64,000 bases of DNA. Origin: Spisula solida. Lineage: Eukaryota; Mollusca; Bivalvia; Venerida; Mactridae. The number at the start of each line of letters is the position of its first letter. Within the stretch, counting starts at the first letter, position 1. Below are positions 21,647-36,600 of the stretch, in pieces. The DNA is taken from assembly GCA_947247005.1 (NCBI GenBank), contig OX365955.1:38667822-38731821 (forward strand), read 5' to 3'. The notes below the pieces were generated by a model that had not been told where the DNA came from, made no database searches, and was given only the letters and a program-made list of their open reading frames with translations. The position numbers and the translations under genes were made by a program.

Positions 21647-24600
21647 CTGTAATTAGAAGAAGAGAGGCATGAAATTACTGATAATGAAATATTCGTAAAA
21701 AAAAATAAGATGACCTGGTCTCAAGTGTGGGTAGGGGCACAAATCAACTTGGTTCGGACAAATTGAAGAATCTGAATTATCACATAACCTGCAGTCTAGC
21801 AGTGCTGTAAATTTGTGCTAGAAATATTGTTCAGCACACCCAGAGTGTCCAATGAATATTTCAATTAGTCTGACGTGATGTATTTAAGTCCCTTCAAAAT
21901 TGAGTGGCATATAGATTTGTTACATATGATTAAAATTGCCACCAAATAATTTCACTAGCATCAGATTTTAAATTTTAAGTAATTCTAAAGTCACATGACC
22001 TGGTACACAATACATCCTCGTGTAGACTACCCTGACACCTCTGACATTGTGTCCACAGCCGTGAGAACTTTTCCTCCAGTGCACTCAGTGTGGTTATCTC
22101 TTTCTGATAAAGTTCAGATTCCTTAGCTTTACAATGTTTACACACGGCTCCTGCAAGATAAAGGCATTCACATGGGTGAAAGTTTGAAATTCTGAAAAAC
22201 CTGAAATCTTCAAAAATCAACCATTTATATTAGGAAAGTGAAGAAAAACAGGCTTTTTGGAACTCTCAAAAGCCTAGAGTTCAGGTATGCGCCTAAAAAC
22301 TTTCATCCATGCAAACATTCAAACAAGTATTTTTTCAGTGTTTTGCAACAGGTATTCTTAATTATAACGACATAACATTTCAGTACAAAAGTACTTTTCC
22401 TACATGAATAAAGTAAAGCAGTAAAGCCTCACTTAAAAATCACCTCGATTATTTTCCGCAGACAAATTAAAACAAATATGAACATTGAATGCTTCAAATA
22501 CGATTGGCAAAGTAAGCTGTTTGGCCAGCCCACACGCATATTACTCCACCACATTATGTTACCTCAAGACATAGACAACCATTTTTAGCTCCAATATCAT
22601 GTTAGATATCATGTCTTGAACCTTAACATTAAGACCACCTGATCTAAATTAAACTGATGTCAAGGGTTTCTAGAGTAGTTATACTATTACAGTTATATTT
22701 TAATATGTGAGGTTCCAGTATGTCCAAGAAATGTCAGGGTTCCCACAAATTTTCTAAGACAAATTTCCCTGACTTTTCCCTGATTTTTCCCTGACCACAG
22801 AGCAGTTTTCCCTGACATTTTAGAGCGATCGGGTAACATCGGCATCTTTTGTTAGAGCAAAATATGTCAATAAAATAGAGAAAAGAGGCTATATTTGCTC
22901 TATATTGAACAAAAGAGTTTTGATTAGCAGTATTTAAGGCTGTTGATTAACATTAATTAAATACAACTTAGAAATACCCAGAGCGAGCATAGCGAGCGAG
23001 AATTTTTTTCAGTCTTAGGAATTTTCTTCATAGGAAATGACACTTAGCCACAGCTTCAATGAAAAATTCCCTGATTTTTCCCTGACTTTTGCTCAATTTC
23101 CAAATTTCCTGACTAATTTCATAATTCCCTGACTTTTCCCTGACCTTGAAAAAATTATGTTTTTCCCTGACTTTTCCCTGACCGTGGGAACCCTGAATGT
23201 GTGAGATTTTAACAATTTGTGTGCAAGCATGCAAAAATAGAGTTAACAATGTGCCAGACTCATGCCTGATGCGAGAAATCTGGCATGTATGGTGTATGGA
23301 GTAAAGAGTTAATAGATTGAAGACATTGAACTATAAGATAAACTTATCAAAACACAGGTAAGACAAGAGATGTTTGTAAAACATGTATGCCCCCATGGCA
23401 GCCCAATAGTCAGAAATGGCAATGTCACAAAGACCTCGTCTTACTGACCTTAAAATTAATAGGGGTAATCTACTGTAGATGACCAACCTCAACGTGAAGT
23501 TTGATGACCCTAGGGAAAAGCGTTCTAGAGTTATTAAACAGAAACCATTTGGTCTACCGACGGACAAACCGACTGACACGTGTGCAATGCAATATACCCC
23601 TCATCAAAGATAAGGGGCATAATACAGAGACTTACCATCATTATCTAAAGGCACCTTACAACCAATACATGAACTCTTTTTCTTGGCAAATGCCATCAAT
23701 CCACCAACTTTAGCTGTTACCTTTGTCTTAGTACGAGTATGATCACCCTCTGAAAGAAATACAGTGAAACATTAGCATTTAGCCATTGGAAAAACTGTGC
23801 AAGGAAAGTAGATCGATTGATAGGACATGAATATGTTTCTTTCTCAACAATGCCTGTCTATCTCTAAAAGCATTTCTATCAATAACTGATTTTCAATCTC
23901 ACTTTTGTGCCAAATCAGAACTTCGAATCATTATGTTAAATACTCCTTAATTTAAGGACAACATAAAGTTTGCTATAACAATACTGTGTAAAGCATGCAA
24001 TATGCCCACTACAAAAAGCAAATTAATCATTTTGAAGCAATCTATTTCATCTGCAGGTGAAGACCCTATCCCTATCAAGTGTTTGAGGACTTTTGTCTCC
24101 AGCGAGGACTTTTTTGCTTTCGACTGAGACAGTCCTAGTGCGTGGCCATTCGGTTTTGTCCCTGCCTAATTAGCCAATGACCTCCACCTTTTAGGAAAGA
24201 AACAGAAAGTTTGTATGATACACGAAATTCAGGCGCTTTGCCCTAGCTCGTTCCGAAAAGACTTGGTTCTTTAACGTGTTCGGTGTATAGCACCAATACA
24301 CGCGAGACTACCTCTGAGTTTCCAACCAGTTCATCGCAAGAGGACATGATTTGGCTTACTGACAGACAATAGGGAGAGAGACATGTCCATGGTAATACTA
24401 TATACTGCCCTTTATCAAACAGACATAATTACACATATCATTGACAAACATTTCACACATATAACTTACTAAGTAGAACTGATTCTGCTTTCTTCTCCCC
24501 TAGAATAGGTTCAAATATTCTGAGTAAAGGTTTAGATAATTGATTCTCCAGATAATACTCGGTATCTATGGGTATGTTGTTGTCCAGTACATAGATTGGA

Positions 24601-27600
24601 TCCTGTAATATAATATACAATGCAATCATCTTTTATATTATAGTTTCTCAACACACACAATTGTACACTATGTACCATATCGAAAATTTGTCTAGAACCA
24701 AACATGTCATCCACAATAAGTAAAGTTGCTATTATTATTATTATTACTATACGGATATTTTTTCCAGATATAATAGGGGCCATGATTATAAAGCGTCTTC
24801 CCCAGCAGAATTTCGTTTTTTTTAAAAGAGTACCAATACAAAATAAGTTCCACAAGTTACCTAAATGCCATGTTTTTCCCAAAATTGCAATGATAGGACC
24901 ACACTTAGCATTACGTAGCTTTTATCCACACTTCAATTTTCTATAATCTTGATGCTTTTTAAATTAATTCTTCATTTTTCCTTTTCAAGAATCGCCTATG
25001 CAATATTTTAAATTGTTCATACAAAATACTAAATATAAACTGTCTTTGTGCAAACATGGTTAACATTCTGATTCAAGCATACCTCAGATTTTAGATATGC
25101 AGCTGTCTTCTTGGCTGCTGCTATAATCACATAGGGAACACGATCTCCTAACTGTGGGGCACTTCCTGGGTCTCGTTTTCGCATTCTGACAGAAGAAATT
25201 TGAACATAAATGAAATCACAATAGTGAATACAATTATTTACCACACATCAATGATAATTGCAAACCAGAAGCGTGTTTTACACAAAAACGTGTATCACCC
25301 ACAAAGGGCCATAACTCCGGCAAAAATTATCTGACCTAAAAATCTTCAAAAATGCACAAAAAAGCTTACTTTCGAGTATGCATGTGAAGTTTTAATGAAA
25401 TCAGACCGATAGTTAAGGAGAACAACCCTATAAATACATCAAGCAGATAATCAATATGTCAATATTAATTTAATATTCTACACAGTATGAGCCATTATTT
25501 AAATTATACATAGTTTTGTGAATGACAATTATTCGCAATTTTTAACTCGAACAATACTGAACAGTAATTTTAAAAGCCTTTTCTAAGACACCCAAAGGAG
25601 GGGGGGGGGCAGGGCAGACAGACTGAAGAAGATAAACTGACCAAAAAAGGCCTGGGAAAAGAACACCAACACAATTAGCTATATGCGAGTCCCCTACCTG
25701 TTTGCTAATTCCACATGTGCTTGTTTTCCTGCGTAATCATCTTCTGTCTTTGTAAGTTCCTTTGTGATAACTAGGTTAGATATGTCAATTCTGTTACACA
25801 GTAAATCTGAGATCGTTTGTTTCGCATGCTCAACTGCTCCATCTGGATTCCTACAATACAGTAAGAACATGAGACAATGTCAGAACCATTCACAATATTT
25901 GCAACAGAAAGTGGGCGTCGGTGCAGAAAAGACAATACCACTCCCCAATATCGAACTTGTATCAAAAACTGAGCTTAAAGCAATGTGTAAAATCTTTATA
26001 GACTCTGAAAATCTTTACAATTTCGCTGCAACTTTAGTGCTTTTTTGAAACAGAAAACAGGGTTCCCACCCTTTTTCCTAATTTAAATTTAAAGACTTTT
26101 CCAGGATCTTATTAGCTTTTTCAAGGACCTGTTAGGCACATTATAACTGCTCGGGTTGTTACGTCAATGCCGAAAATCCATGTTACGGCAGTTATGTCGG
26201 AGGTGTCCAGATTATTGGTAAACGCTTAATGTCATTGCCAACAATGATTACATTAAAGCTTCATTTGACCCTTGAAACTGCATTTTGACTATCAAATTTG
26301 AGGGCCAGTTTTCACTCTAGAAATTTTAAGTGTAAGAGTCATATTTTCTATATGTATAATACAAATCTTCTTGCAATCCTTTGCTCATTCTTAAAATCTT
26401 AAGAGCAATTTTGACTCCTCACTGGAAATGTGACGAAATAGGAATGAGTCTAGATCGTCTGGATGTTTGGCGCAGGTCGTTTAAGGATTTTCAATTAAAA
26501 ATATAGTGTTTATCAGGTAATAGGTTGCTGACTGCTAAAAGTTTTGCCGAGATTGTTTATTAGACGGCCACAACAAAATGCGTACTCGAACGTAGTGACA
26601 TTGAAAACTTTGCGCAGATATCATATTGTCTGCGTGAAATCTGCAGGATTCTGCGTGACTGGGCATGCTGGATGCCTTAACCCCTTGGCTACAGGAGATG
26701 GTGTCTGGTAAAACTTACCTGTCTATAAGTAAGAGTTGTAAACATTGATTGATGAGGTTGGCAACCAATGGACTGTTATCTCTTCGTACTGTCTCTAGAC
26801 CCTTACAATCCATCTTATCATACTTGACAGGATTCGTCCAATATAACCCAGCGTATCTCTTCTTGTTGATCAATAAGTACGGGAAATATACCTGCAATAT
26901 AATATATACAAACAATTGAAACATTGAATGTTGCAAGCAATACAAAGCATTGAATGTTGCACACAATACAAAGCATTGAATGTTGCAAGCAATACAAAGC
27001 ATTGAATGTTGCAAGCAACACAAAACATTGAATGTTGCAAGCAATACAAAGCATTGAATGTTGCAAGCAATACAAAACATTGAATGTTGCAAGCAACACA
27101 AAACATTGAATGTTGCAAGCAATACAAAGCATTGAATGTTGCAAGCAATACAAAACATTGAATGTTGCAAGCATTGCAAGCAATACAAAGCATTGAATGT
27201 TGTAAGCAATACAAAGCATTGAATGTTGCAAGCAACACAAAACATTGAATGTTGCAAGCAATACAAAGCATTGAATGTTGCAAGCAATACAAAGCATTGA
27301 ATGTTGCAAGCAACACAAATCATTGAATGTTGCAAGCAATAAAAGGCATTGAATGTTGCAAGCAATACAACACATTGAATGTTGCAAGCAATACAACACA
27401 TTGAATGTTGTAAGCAATACGAAGCATTGAATGTTGTAAGCAATACAAAGCATTGAATGTTGCAAGCAATACAAATCATTGAATGTTGCCAGCAATACAA
27501 AGCATTGAATGTTGTAAGCAATACAAAGCATTGAATGTTGCAAGCAATACAAAGCATTGAATGTTGCAAGCAATACAAATCATTGAATGTTGCCAGCAAT

Positions 27601-30600
27601 ACAAAGCATTGAATGTTGCAAGCAATACAAAACATTGAATGTTGTAAGCAATACAAAGCATTGAATGTTGCAAGCAATACAAATCATTGAATGTTGCCAG
27701 CAATACAAAGCATTGAATGTTGCAAGCAATACAAAACATTGAATGTTGTAAGCAATACAAAGCATTGAATGTTGCAAGCAATACAAAGCATTGAATGTTG
27801 CCAGCATTACAAAACATTGAATGTTGTAAGCAATACAAAGCATTGAATGTTGCAAGCAATACAAAGCATTGAATGTTGCAAGCAATACAAATCATTGAAT
27901 GTTGCCAGCAATACAAAGCATTGAATGTTGCAAGCAATACAAAACATTGAATGTTGTAAGCAATACAAAGCATTGAATGTTGCAAGCAATACAAAGCATT
28001 GAATGTTGCAAGCAGTACAAAACATTGAATGTTGCAAGCATTGCAAGCAATACAAAGCATTGAATGTTGCAAGCATTGTAAGCAATACAAAGCATTGAAT
28101 GTTGCAAGCAATACAAAGCATTGAATGTTGCCTGCAATACAAAGCATTGAATGTTGCAAGCAATACAAAGCATTAAATGTTGTAAGCAATACAAAGCATT
28201 GAATGTTGCAAGCAATACAAAACATTGAATGTTGTAAGCAATACAAAGCATTGAATGTTGCAAGCAATACAAAGCATTGAATGTTGCAAGCAATACAAAG
28301 CATTGAATGTTGCAAGCAATACAAAGCATTAAATGTTGTAAGCAATACAAAGCATTGAATGTTGCAAGCAATACAAAACATTGAATGTTGTAAGCAATAC
28401 AAAGCATTGAATGTTGTAAGCAATACAAAGCATTGAATGTTGCCTGCAATACAAAGCATTGAATGTTGCAAGCAATACAAAGCATTAAATGTTGTAAGCA
28501 ATACAAAGCATTGAATGTTGCAAGCAATACAAAGCATTGAATGTTGCAAGCAATACAAAACATTGAATGTTGCAAGCAATACAAAGCATTGAATGTTGCA
28601 AGCAATAAAAAGCATTTAATGTTGCAAGCAATAAAAAGCATTTAATGTTGCAAGCAATAAAAAGCATTTAATGTTGCACGCAATAAAAAGCATTGAATGT
28701 TGCAAGCAATACAAAAGTGCCAAAAAGTTTCCAATGCAACACATTTTTTGTCAACAAATTTGTAAAATCATGTCTTGATAACAGTTAATTTTGTACATAG
28801 CATGAATGAACTTGACCATGGAATCATATCACCACCAAATAAATGATAAACACAATTTAAAGAACCACCCCCTGAGCATTATAACTTGTTCCAAACTCCT
28901 AAAAAATGATGATCTTACAGTGCTATCAGTAAATTAACGTGATACCAGTTGTCAATCAATTACCTTTAAAATTAAATAAATTTGGATGGTAATTTATAAG
29001 CACATGGTTCAATGGATTAGCTAGAAAGACTTCCCCAAACAATTATGTCAAACTATAAGGCAGATAATGTCTGCTCTGGCCTTAAATCCATTATAGATTA
29101 ACGTCAGACAAGACACATACAAGCTTGAGCCCAATCTTCGCTAAACGTATCTATCATATCATGGAAATAAGTGAATCTGCAGATACCTCCTGAATAACTA
29201 CTAAAACAAAAGATGTTTGTAAAACATGTACGCCCCAATGGCCGCCCAATTGTCAGAATGTCAAAGGTCAAGGTTGACCTACTAACCTCAAAATCTATAG
29301 GGGTCATCTACTGTTGATGACCAACCTCCATGTAACGTTTCAAGATCCTAGGTCAAAGCGTTCTTGAGTTATTGAAAGCAAACCTTTTGGTCTACCGACA
29401 GACAGACTTGTGCAAATCAATATACCACCTCATCAAAGATGGGGGGCATAATGACCCAGATTCCCCAATAACACAGATTTCCGCAAATCATCGTAAGATG
29501 TACATCCTTACACTATGATTACACAACCATTACCTTTTCAAATTCTAGCTTGATTGGTTTGACAAATTTTTCGGAGATGAATTCAGCTGCTTCCTGACCA
29601 AGTTTCATGGCATCTTCTACATTGTCAGCACCAAACTTACACATCACAGAATCTGTATCTCCATATATCACCTGCAGAGATAGAGAGTAACAGTCTAACA
29701 ACATAACATCTTATAAGGACAACCTTTGAGGTTAGTCACTTTAGTTTTTGGGGAATAGTGCATGATACAGAAGATGCCCCAGTTCCAGAAGCATCCCTGG
29801 TTCTTTTACATACCTAATCAAGCGTCTTACACACGACCTCAGTTTTTTTAGTCCCATCCGAAAGAATGTTAGTAATTTTAGTTATGTTGGGTGGAAAACA
29901 CTGAAAAGCATTTCTGTTTGAATTAGACTGGAGGCGGGATCGAAACCACAACCTTCAGATCAGCAGTCAGTAGCCCTTACCACTAGACCACTTGTCCACC
30001 TTATTATCAAAGTCGCCAATCAGTTTAAAACAACAAACAACTTTGACAAACAATAAGGCAGAGCAATCTTCAAGTGTATTTAATCAATTTTTGCATTTTA
30101 AATCGAATTTAATTTAAACTTCTATTAACGTTTAACACAATGTCTTAAGGAAACACATGTCAAATATAAAGCAAATATATTAAACATGACCAGAAATTGT
30201 TGCGATTTTCCAGGACATTGAAAAAAGATAATATTTCGTCGAACAGGGAAGGCAGCACTAAACTTAACTAGGTGAGCACGGAAAACATGAATGCATACAA
30301 GGCACAATACCCAACAAACATCCTAACGAGAAAATGATCCGCCCAAGTCCTGGCTGTCAAAAGGCTGAAAACCTCGTTTTATTAAACAGATTGATTCACT
30401 GTAACAGACCAGATAGACAAAAACCCGCCAGGTAACTTACCTTAGCGTTGTTTTTGTATCCATTCTCTATAGTATATCTCTCCTCCACATAATTCTTAGT
30501 CTGCTCAATCATACTACGTCCGAATGCTGTCACACTCTGTAAATATGTAATACAAGCTCACTTTATTATCTAACTTGAGTTTTTGGAACTATACTTTTTA

Positions 30601-33600
30601 TATCAAATGTTTTCCTTTTCATGCAAACATTTTCAATTTCATAAACTTTATATCCATGCCTTTTATTTTGTTAATGTCACATATTATTGTAAACATGTGC
30701 TTGTAAACAAATACCAAAGAGGTTAACAGAAAATACTGGGCTTGCCCAACTGTGTTGCCTCTTTCAATACAGTCATTGTAAATGTTGATGTTATCAATAT
30801 TAAGTAACAGTCTCTAAGAAGTAAGTGTTCTAATACTGTAACAGTAAGTGACTGTAGCCATGAACAACCTATCTATCTAGTTTGAGTATCATCTACCATC
30901 TACGCCCAACAGTTTGTGGGTTATTGATTGGAAACTTCATTGCAACCTTGGCCTTTGACCTAATGTCCGCCATATCAATAGTGGCAACAACTAACACACC
31001 TACATAGATTGCGGATACTAGGCTTACGAAAAACTGCAAAGTACCATGGGGCATATCAAAACCAAAACATAGCAATATACCTGAGATATTTCAAGACAAG
31101 GTAATTTCCCGACTTGTGCTCCAGTAAAACCATACACCGAATTAGCACTAATTTTCAAGGCTAATTGTCTTCCATCTAACACTTTCTTCTTGAACGGATC
31201 TGTCTCATTCTTTAAATCTGCCTTTGCCCTGAATAACATCATTATAACCACAGTGGTGAAAGTATTCAGTTTTATAGAGATATTCACTCTGACAATTTTT
31301 ACGATATATTCCAAATTTGAGGAATATGTAATTTAATATTTAAGATTTGAGGAATACGTAATTTAATAGATCAGATTTGAGGAATATGTGATTTAATATT
31401 CAAGATTTGAGGAATATGTGATTTAATATTCAAGATTTGAGGAATATGTAATTTTATAGATCATATTTGAGGAAAATGTAATTTAACATTCCAGATTTGA
31501 GGAATACGTAATTTAACATTCCAGATTTGAGGAATACGTAATTTAATAGTCCAGATTTGAGGAATACGTAATTCAATATTCCAGATTTGAGGAATATGTA
31601 ATTTAAAGTGATTAGTCTATGAATCTATAAGTGCAATACAAACTCTAGCTTTATAATCAGCATGTCACCTTTAAACACAGCCAGCAAATAACCACAGGGA
31701 AAACAAGAGAATATTGTGAAAAACATGTTACAAACTACACTCTTTTTGTTTAAAGTTTAATAAGGAATACCTTTTAGCAACAGATATCCTTGTCAGAAAA
31801 TATCTGCATGAAAACTATAGAAGATGGAGAAAAATATGATACAAACTACGGTTCATAAGTTAAAGTAGGAAAAACAGTTTTAACTTTTTACACTCACTTT
31901 TTTCTGGCGCCAAGTAAATGTTCCAATATCTCAGGTAGAAGTCCTTTTCTCACTGATGCTTTCACAAACAGATTACTGGATGGTGTCTTGATATACTGGT
32001 CTGGAGTCAACCTGTTATAATGTAAAACTCCATTATTTTACCTTCCCTGTAACCACTGAATATATGTTTCATTATACAGTGCAACTGCTGTAGAGTACTG
32101 AATATATATACTGGGCTTCACTGAAAAGTTACCACTAATATATACCTCAGTATTTTGTATACAATATAACAAATATATCGATACAAAAGTTTTACAGTGT
32201 GTGCATTTGAGTGTTGTTAAAAAGGATAGCTGTTACTACACGGTAAGGTCAAAACATAGTCGTGTTCGGTTTTCAACACAGTGTAACATGAATTTTAAAA
32301 TATATGAGTCAATAGGGTGGTAACTTTTCATTGACACCGAGTTTATGTTTTGTTATACAGAACTACCTCTGTACAGCAACATCCTTTGGGAGCTGCAAAT
32401 ATTGGCCATCGTTTAAAGGTTGTTGCTCTGCAGAGGTCAAAATAAGAGTAAATATAAGCTTAGGGAAATGTTGAGGTTGTTGGTCTACAGAGGGCCACTC
32501 TGGAGAGGTTATACTGTATTTAGATGCCACCAAGAGTATTGCATTTCAGTCATAATCTATTATACAACCTATAACTACCTACCTTCATTAAACTATTGGA
32601 TCAACTGTGCAAAAACTACCCCTATAAGCCAAGAGCCAACCAAGGCAGCTATACCCCCAACAAATTCGCCAAAATGTTGTAACATTTATAAGATTGTTAT
32701 TGACAATTCAAACTAATATTGCACATATTCCTGAAGCCCATACCTAGTCAAGCTTATAGAATACTGTAACTGCCTGTCTTGTGTTTTCAAACAAAACAAG
32801 CATTTAAACATGCACCAGGGTTTTTTAAACATAGGGGATAGGATGCTAGTGCTGGAAAATGAGGATAAAGTATTGGCATTTTGTTAACATAGTAACTGAT
32901 TTTGTGTAGGTAGTCTTCATTTTTAGGGAAAACTGCAGGATATTTAAAAACAAAACATTTCCTGGTTAAGATGCTTCATAAAAGGCCTTTTTATAGATAT
33001 GAACATTCATGGAAAAAGGCCCCATGTACACAGTAGACTGAGAGAGTCAACAGATAAACCTTACCCTTCTTTATTGATGGTATTCTGGTTGAGTAATGAG
33101 GTATAACACAAATTGTGAGCCATCATGATAGATGGGTACAGTGACGAGAAATCTAGTGTAGCTATAGGCATGTCGTAGTAACTGAAAACATACCAAGTGT
33201 TTAGATAGATATACTCCGGAGAATTTGACACGACTCTCGACCTTCTATGAGCATAATTTAACAGCTGATATATTGTCTATATTCATAATCCCAGTTGTAT
33301 GTTTTCATAAGCGGAAACTATCACAAAGACCCTCGATGTGTAATACCAACACAAATCTAAAGATATTCATGATTTGTTCACAGAAATTTATATATTCAAC
33401 GAGCAACAGAGTTCTATACAGATATATCAAACAAATAGTCAACGACATCACATGACTTTTTTTAAAAATTATTAAAGGACAATTGATTTACCTGGATCTT
33501 TCAGACTAACTCAATTGCTTGTAAAACAGGGTGCCAAAATGGCAATCAAATAGGCATAAATTATTAAGTTCAAGGACACAGTGACCTTGACCAACCAACC

Positions 33601-36600
33601 ACACAATCAATAGGATCCAGGGTTCCTTTTACTCGGGAGTAGGGGATTTGACCCTTGAAATTTAGAATAGGTCATTTTCTCTTAAAATCATGGGTATTTT
33701 GCTTACAAAATGGTAAAATTTAGTCAAAAGTATCAAAATGACCGTTCAAATTCAGAAGCTAGTGGAATCCCTGGGGAGCATCTACTTGTCACCTCCAACC
33801 TGTATACCAAGTTTGAAGATCATAAGCCAAACTAATCCAAGTTTACTGGTCAGAATACTTTTACTTATACAAGGAAGTACGGGCATAGAAATACAGATAT
33901 ATTCCTGTGTAAATATTGTTGCTCTTACAAACACTTACCCTTTAATTGGTTCAATAACTGTCGCCCCTTCATACTCGTCACCAGGGTCAATCTTCTGTAC
34001 TGGGAGCAATAAATCTTGCTCCTTTGCCTGTAAGATCAAAGTCAACAGTGTTTATTATTTGCTTTCAATGGATTATGGAGATTTGTCAGTGAAAATAACA
34101 GTGAAATTACCACTTTATTTTCACTGTTTTAGAAGCTGGTTCTAGTATCATGCAGAAAAAGAAACATAACGTCAACGGTGCCTGGCTTTAAAATGTGCTT
34201 TACGTCATCATGACGTCATAATTCTCAAATTTCGACGTGATTTTCCAATTAAGCCAATTATGGCAAATTTAAAGAGAAATTGAGGCATATAATAAAAAGA
34301 AAATTTGTTGATTTTTGGTGTAAGATCAATTTTATTTCACTCGTGATCACAGAAAATTAAATTTATACTTGTGGCTACGCCACTCGTGAAAATATTGATT
34401 TTCTGTGATCACTCGGTGAAACAAAATTTGATCTTACAACAAATATCCTCTATAGTTCTTTAACACGCTATCAAATGTAATATGATTTAGCCAAGTTAGA
34501 CTAAAACGTATGCTTCCCCCCATACATTGCATTGAAGGCAAACTTTTACTGTGTTGCACAATACGGCATCTTATACTCATAGTAATTGTATCTACATCAA
34601 TAGAAATATATAAGTATAGTTTTCGATTTTAACGTCCTAAATAGATGATAGATGATAAAATGCAAACATTAAGGATACAAAGTCACAACGCATACATTGA
34701 AATGCAGATCTAATACACAGGGGTCCTACAGAGGCATAATGCCCAATCCTGATCTGTTCCGGGTGCCATAAACACTCATCCCTACACCAAAACTCAGTTC
34801 AAACATTGTTTTATTGTTATAATTCAGATCATGACTTTTCAAATAACCATAACTTTGTCAATTCTTTATTATTCAGATCATGACTTTTCAAATGACCATA
34901 ACTTTGTCAATTCTTTGAATTTTTTCATCAAATAAATTTTATTTTCTGCAGAAAAGTTTATTCTATCTAGTGCAACAAATCGGGATTTCTGGATTATTCC
35001 AGAATTGTAGGACCCCTGAATACATACCTTCCTCAACAGCTGAGAAATGACCTTGATTTGTTGACCTCTAGACAGTAAGTATGTGAGAGGTACACCTGTC
35101 ACACGTGCCATCTCCATGTAGTTAATCACACACATCAGTTTATCTAACAATCGGATAGGAAGGATGGCATCCTTCAGACAGTATACAGCCAATCTTCTCC
35201 GTGTCTGATCATTACCATTCTGAAATAAGGGAAGAATGTCTGACCAACATAGCTTTTTTTAAAAATATTGTTTAATGTCCAACTGGTCAACCGTATTTCG
35301 TATTTTAAGTGATATGGACACTCCTGTCTGACACTGGTCGTACAAGAAGTTACTTAGAAATATATATATTATTTTGCTGAGTGTCAAGCATCGGAGATAT
35401 TCCAGTACTATTGTCAATGACTTTGGGATTGAACCCTTTTTGTTCCCTAGTTGACACTCTAACCACCGAGGACATAAATCACAAACCTGCACAGCCATAT
35501 TTTTGCTCCAAACATTTTAAACACACACATCTAAACAGATCTATTTCGAATTATTATTTCCATAATGATATTGGTTAAAGTCCAACACAGGTCAATCATA
35601 CGGAAACTACCCAGGACAGTGCCAGTCTGTACTTAAACTACTGTCATACACTAAGGGCCAAATAAGGCCACCATCATTAACAACCTTTTCAAATTATGCT
35701 CGATTTGAAGGACACCTGCTCATACCTGGAGATCTGTGATAATGGAATGATGAACATCTTCCTTCTGTTCTTGTAGAAAATGAAATGAGACGGCATTCAA
35801 GGAATAGGATCTCAGCTTGTAGTCTCGAAACAATATCTGGAATAAAATAAGCCAAAAAAATTAGTTAAGACTTTAGCAAATACAGAACCAATTGTTCAAC
35901 AAAAAAAGATGAATAAAGGAACATGTTGTATGAATTCAATAAACTGAAATTGACTTTTAGGCTGAAAATTTCTTATTATCTATAAGTAACAAACGGTAGT
36001 ATCATACTAGTATGTTATGTGGTTATGTTTTTTGTTGGTACCAATTTCATATAGCAAATTATGGAAATGAAACCTGATTACAAACAAAGATGAATAAGAA
36101 ATCATTGCCAATCAAAAAACTTCAATTCAGCACCAGCCATGGAAATAAACAGACCTACAAGGCAAATCCCTGACTAGAAGGGTTTTTGACACAACAATAT
36201 ATTCTACAAAGGGCATAGCAAAATCTACTGACCTTATATTCCTTATATGCACAACAAGGCTTGGTACAAAGTATTCATATGAATAGCCATTGCCCAGTGG
36301 TTAAGGAGAACATATGTTGACAAACTTTGTGCATCCATCTAACAATCCAGCACAAAAATATATGTTGGAGACATAATTACTAGACCATCAGTGACAGAGT
36401 ACTTTAGCAAGGGGTTCCACTAGTTTCTTAATCTGAACAGTCATTTTGATACTTTCGATTAATTGTACCATTTTACAGACAAAATACCCACGATTTTAAG
36501 AGAAAATGACCCTTCAAACCAAAATTATTAGGGTCAAAATGTGGCTTTTTGGAAATTCCAAGAGTCAAAACCCCTACTCTCGAGCCAATGGAACCCCTGA

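Noticed and set aside
26055..26160. Third copy of the GGGTTCCCAC element
   Set aside because: Only the first about 12 bp match (cagggttcccaccc); no right end or 5-bp flank was found.
27476..28667. Long minus-strand ORFs (up to 379 codons) of [22 protein letters not shown] type
   Set aside because: They are the translation of the 26-bp minisatellite, open in all three frames; no independent protein signal.
29926..30000. Possible tRNA gene (A- and B-box-like sequences on the minus strand)
   Set aside because: Acceptor and anticodon arms do not pair and a Meta-type SINE body follows, so it is a SINE head.
26921..31605. CRISPR-like regular spacing in the 26-bp and 30-bp arrays
   Set aside because: Units are directly contiguous with no unique spacers, and the setting is a eukaryotic intron.
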